Positions 5,846-8,150 of a stretch of DNA of 8,150 nucleotides are shown here, one piece after another. This stretch comes from an uncultured Pelosinus sp. (GTDB lineage: Bacteria; Bacillota; Negativicutes; Sporomusales; Acetonemataceae), in the NCBI GenBank assembly GCA_900542835.1, contig UQPB01000082.1, positions 1-8,150 of the forward strand. Direction: 5' to 3'. The stretch's first letter is position 1. Each line of letters starts with the position of its first letter. The notes beneath the pieces were generated by a model. It saw only the letters and a list, made by a program, of their open reading frames with translations. It was not told the DNA's origin and made no database searches. Made by a program: the position numbers and the translations under genes.

Positions 5846-6952
5846 ATGTCGCGAGTGCTTGCTGTATACGAATACTTACACACAATACCGGAACTGGGCT
5901 TCCAAGAGTACCGTACAGCTGCGTTCCTGGCCGGCGAACTGACCAAGGCCGGCTTTCAGGTTTACGGCAATATCGGCGGTACCACCGGCGTTATCGGCAT
6001 TTATGACAGCGGCCGGCCCGGTCCGGTAGTTGCGCTGCGGGCTGACATGGACGCGCTGGGCCACGTTATCGGCGGTGTGCCCTGCGCCCTGCACACCTGT
6101 GGCCACGATGCGCATTCGGCAATGGTACTGGCCGCGGCCGAAGAATTGGTAAAAACCGGCCAGATACAAACAGGAAAGCTGAAAATACTGTTTCAGCCGG
6201 CGGAGGAGCTGGGTACGGGAGCGCTGGCCATGATCAAAGGCGGCGCGATTGACGATGTGGACATGATCCTGGGCCTGCATCTGCGACCGAAGGAAGAAAT
6301 CGGCATTGATCAGTCTTTGCCGGCATTGTATCACGCGGCCGCCGAACGGCTTAAAGCGGTTTTCCGCGGGATTCCCGCCCATGGGGCACGGCCGCATCTG
6401 GGTGTCAACGCGATTGACGCCGCGGCAGCGGCCATTACCGCGGTTAATGCAATTCATCTCAACCCGAATGAATCCTACAGCATTAAAGCCACCCGTTCGC
6501 TGGCTGACGCCGGCGTCACCAACGCTATTCCGGCCGAAGCGACCGTCACTTGGGATGTGCGGGCGGAATTGAACCCAACGATGACAAAGCTGATCGAAAA
6601 AGCCAAAGCCGCTATCGTCGCCGGCGCGGCCAGTGTCGGCGCAACCGTTGAAATCAGCAATTATCAGGGCATTCCCGCAGCCGAGTATTCGCCTGAGGCG
6701 ACCGCCTTGCTGGCAGAGGCGATTACCGCCGTTTACGGACCGGCGGGACTGCATCAGCCGGTAAAAACCGCCGGCGGCGAAGATTTTCATTTCTACATAA
6801 AAGAAAAACCGGCTATAAAGGCCGGCTATTTCGGCCTGGGCTGCGATCTGACGCCGGGTATTCATCATCCCGATATGGCATTTGATACGGCGGCGCTGGA
6901 CAAGGGCAAAGACGTACTGGTATACGCAGTCAAAAAAGAATTGCGATTATAG
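5846..6952 (+). CDS. M20D-family metallo-amidohydrolase, first tandem copy
   Basis: This 368-residue cytoplasmic enzyme belongs to the M20D group (ILR1, hippurate hydrolase and AbgA relatives), which cut amide bonds of N-acyl amino acids with a two-metal site. By analogy with ILL2, the metal ligands are Cys85 and His87 in HTCGHDAH (83-90), Glu121 in QPAEELGTG (117-125) with Glu120 as catalytic base, His145 in GLHLRP, and His340 in GIHHPD. The inserted lid/dimer domain spans about 170-280, with GIPAHGARPHLGVNAID (175-191). GGEDF (310-314) is also conserved. The ATG at 5846 is chosen for GGAGGGG (5834-5840) and because MSRVL aligns with MSTVL of the downstream paralog. A TTG at 5798 would add 16 residues without support. 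It lies 12 bases upstream of the second copy and is divergent from yjiHG. All catalytic residues are present. The substrate is unknown. Confidence 0.9.
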   Translation: MSRVLAVYEYLHTIPELGFQEYRTAAFLAGELTKAGFQVYGNIGGTTGVIGIYDSGRPGPVVALRADMDALGHVIGGVPCALHTCGHDAHSAMVLAAAEELVKTGQIQTGKLKILFQPAEELGTGALAMIKGGAIDDVDMILGLHLRPKEEIGIDQSLPALYHAAAERLKAVFRGIPAHGARPHLGVNAIDAAAAAITAVNAIHLNPNESYSIKATRSLADAGVTNAIPAEATVTWDVRAELNPTMTKLIEKAKAAIVAGAASVGATVEISNYQGIPAAEYSPEATALLAEAITAVYGPAGLHQPVKTAGGEDFHFYIKEKPAIKAGYFGLGCDLTPGIHHPDMAFDTAALDKGKDVLVYAVKKELRL

Positions 6953-6964
6953 GAGGCGTTACGG

Positions 6965-8068
6965 TTGTCAACAGTATTGAATCACTATCGCTATCTGCAC
7001 ACGATCCCCGAAATCGGCTTTGAGGAAGTGAAGACGTCGGCCTATCTTGCCGAGCAACTCAAAAAGGCAGGCTTTGCGGTAACGCGCAATGTCGGCGGCA
7101 CTACCGGCATCACTGGCATTTACGACAGTGGCAAGGAAGGCCCGACACTGGCGCTGCGGGCTGATATGGATGCGCTGGGCCACGTTATCGACGGCGTGCA
7201 TTGCGCCCGGCATACCTGCGGCCACGATGCCCACTCCTCTGTCGTGCTGACGGCGGCCAGCGAGCTGCTGGCGGAAAAAGCGGTCCGGAAGGGCCGGCTG
7301 AAAATTATTTTTCAACCGGCGGAGGAATTGGGTACGGGAGCGCTGGCGATGATCAAAGGCGGCGCGATTGACGACGTGGACATGCTGCTGGGACTTCACA
7401 TCCGCCCGGAAGAGGAATGCCGTAAAGGCCAGGCGATCCCGGCCATGTACTATTCCGCCTCCGGCACGATTGAAGCCGAGTTCAAGGGTGTGCCGGCGCA
7501 CGGCGCCAGGCCGCATCTGGGCGTCAACGCCATCGATGCCGCAGTTGGCGCTATCCAGGCGGTCAACGCGATCCACCTTAATCCCAACCTCTCCTACAGC
7601 GCCAAAGCCACCAAATTTCTCTGTGACTCCGGCGTCACCAACGCCATCCCGGCCGAAGCGCATGTTTGCTGGGATATCAGGGCCCAGTTCAATGGCACGA
7701 TGGATGAATTAAAGGCAAAAGTACTGCAGGCGCTGCAGGCGGGCGCGGCAACAGTCGGCGCCACGGTAGACGCAAAAATCACCAAGGAAATACCGGCAGC
7801 CGAGCTCAGTGAAGAAATGACAGGACTGCTGGCGGATTCGATCCGTGAGGTGCTGGGGGAAGACGGTCTGATGAAGCCCTTTTCAACGGCAGGCGGTGAA
7901 GACTTCTTTTTCTATACCCGCGAGAAACCGGCGCTTAAAGCAGGCTTTATGGGCCTGGGGGTAAACGCGGCGCCGGGCTTGCATCATCCCGACATGCACT
8001 TTGATCTGGACGCGCTTGACAATGGCGCGGCCATTCTCAAGGTTGCCGTAAAAAAACTGCTGGGTTGA
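6965..8068 (+). CDS. M20D-family metallo-amidohydrolase, second tandem copy
   Basis: This 367-residue paralog of the preceding enzyme aligns without gaps over at least its first 145 residues and is about 60-65% identical by eye. It keeps the same active-site positions: Cys85, His87, Glu120-Glu121, His145, GGEDF (310-314) and His340 in GLHHPD. It starts at TTG (6965), with AGGAGG (6951-6956) 8 bases upstream; that site overlaps the stop codon of the first copy, so the two are translated from one mRNA and probably coupled. Differences concentrate at residues 147-172 (RPEEECRKGQAIPAMYYSAS against RPKEEIGIDQSLPALYHAAA) and at 274-300, near the lid and substrate side. The pair may therefore differ in specificity or form a heterodimer, as AbgA and AbgB do. 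Both are intact. Confidence 0.9.
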   Translation: MSTVLNHYRYLHTIPEIGFEEVKTSAYLAEQLKKAGFAVTRNVGGTTGITGIYDSGKEGPTLALRADMDALGHVIDGVHCARHTCGHDAHSSVVLTAASELLAEKAVRKGRLKIIFQPAEELGTGALAMIKGGAIDDVDMLLGLHIRPEEECRKGQAIPAMYYSASGTIEAEFKGVPAHGARPHLGVNAIDAAVGAIQAVNAIHLNPNLSYSAKATKFLCDSGVTNAIPAEAHVCWDIRAQFNGTMDELKAKVLQALQAGAATVGATVDAKITKEIPAAELSEEMTGLLADSIREVLGEDGLMKPFSTAGGEDFFFYTREKPALKAGFMGLGVNAAPGLHHPDMHFDLDALDNGAAILKVAVKKLLG

Positions 8069-8083
8069 TATTAGCAGGTAAAA

Positions 8084-8120
8084 AGGCCGGCCGGCTTCGT
8101 TGAACGAAGCCGGCCGGCCT
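8084..8120. terminator. GC-rich inverted repeat after the M20 genes
   Basis: AGGCCGGCCGGCTTCG (8084-8099) pairs perfectly with CGAAGCCGGCCGGCCT (8105-8120) around the loop TTGAA, 16 bases after the M20 stop codon. The stem is very stable, but the plus strand continues with CAGGTTGTTG, not a T-tract. On the minus strand it is followed by TTTACC. It probably ends or protects the M20 transcript, with weak intrinsic-terminator character. The stem has two overlapping GGCCGGCC-type units. Confidence 0.6.
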
Positions 8121-8135
8121 CAGGTTGTTGAAAAA
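8121..8135 (-). repeat. 15-base motif, inverted copy of 160-174
   Basis: CAGGTTGTTGAAAAA directly follows the terminator stem and is the inverted, one-mismatch partner of the motif at 160-174. It may be the edge of a dispersed intergenic repeat that continues beyond the window. Confidence 0.35.
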
Positions 8136-8150
8136 GTCATCATAAAAAAA

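Noticed and set aside
5876..6868. Long minus-strand open frame (330 codons) opposite the first M20 gene
   Set aside because: It is a GC-driven shadow of a well-supported gene. Its composition is rich in Arg, Gly and Cys with no recognisable domain. The same applies to 6968-7663 opposite the second copy.

Overview
The window looks like chromosomal DNA of an anaerobic Firmicute, most likely of the Negativicutes/Sporomusaceae type. This is inferred from the moderately high GC, the strong AGGAGG-type ribosome binding sites, a clostridial-type FeoB variant and the gene set. No rRNA, tRNA, CRISPR array or transposase is visible. I recognise no wholly new multi-gene system. There are three coherent units and one small undescribed-looking transcription unit.

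Region 1 (1-2832, + strand) is ferrous iron uptake. A hairpin-rich gene-free stretch is followed by a candidate promoter and structured leader, then feoA and a FeoB that is encoded as two polypeptides. The first carries the GTPase domain and the second carries the membrane domain. They join by an ATGA overlap inside the linker (GDI) region. The membrane half is a cysteine-rich variant with GFGCNAAG and FVPCNGRFP motifs.

Region 2 (2833-4451) starts with a gene-free spacer holding one hairpin, then a LysR-type regulator on the minus strand. Divergent from it lies a compact unit: a perfect 10-bp inverted repeat of LysR-operator type, a near-consensus promoter, a good ribosome binding site, a 66-codon ORF with a hydrophobic N-terminus, and a strong hairpin terminator. 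The inverted repeat is centred about 54 bp upstream of the predicted transcription start, which is where LysR activators usually bind.

Region 3 (4464-8120) is a divergent module. On the minus strand, yjiH and yjiG encode two small nucleoside-recognition (Gate) membrane proteins that overlap and are probably translationally coupled. On the plus strand are two tandem, closely related M20D metallo-amidohydrolases of 368 and 367 residues. The shared 250-bp spacer holds a near-perfect sigma-A promoter for yjiHG, three TGTACA boxes (two of them placed on that promoter) and a candidate promoter for the hydrolases. The simplest reading is a transport-and-hydrolysis unit for an N-acyl amino acid, amide or peptide-like substrate. 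The substrate cannot be read from the sequence. A GC-rich inverted repeat closes the unit. A 15-base motif next to it recurs inverted near the left edge, which suggests a dispersed intergenic repeat.
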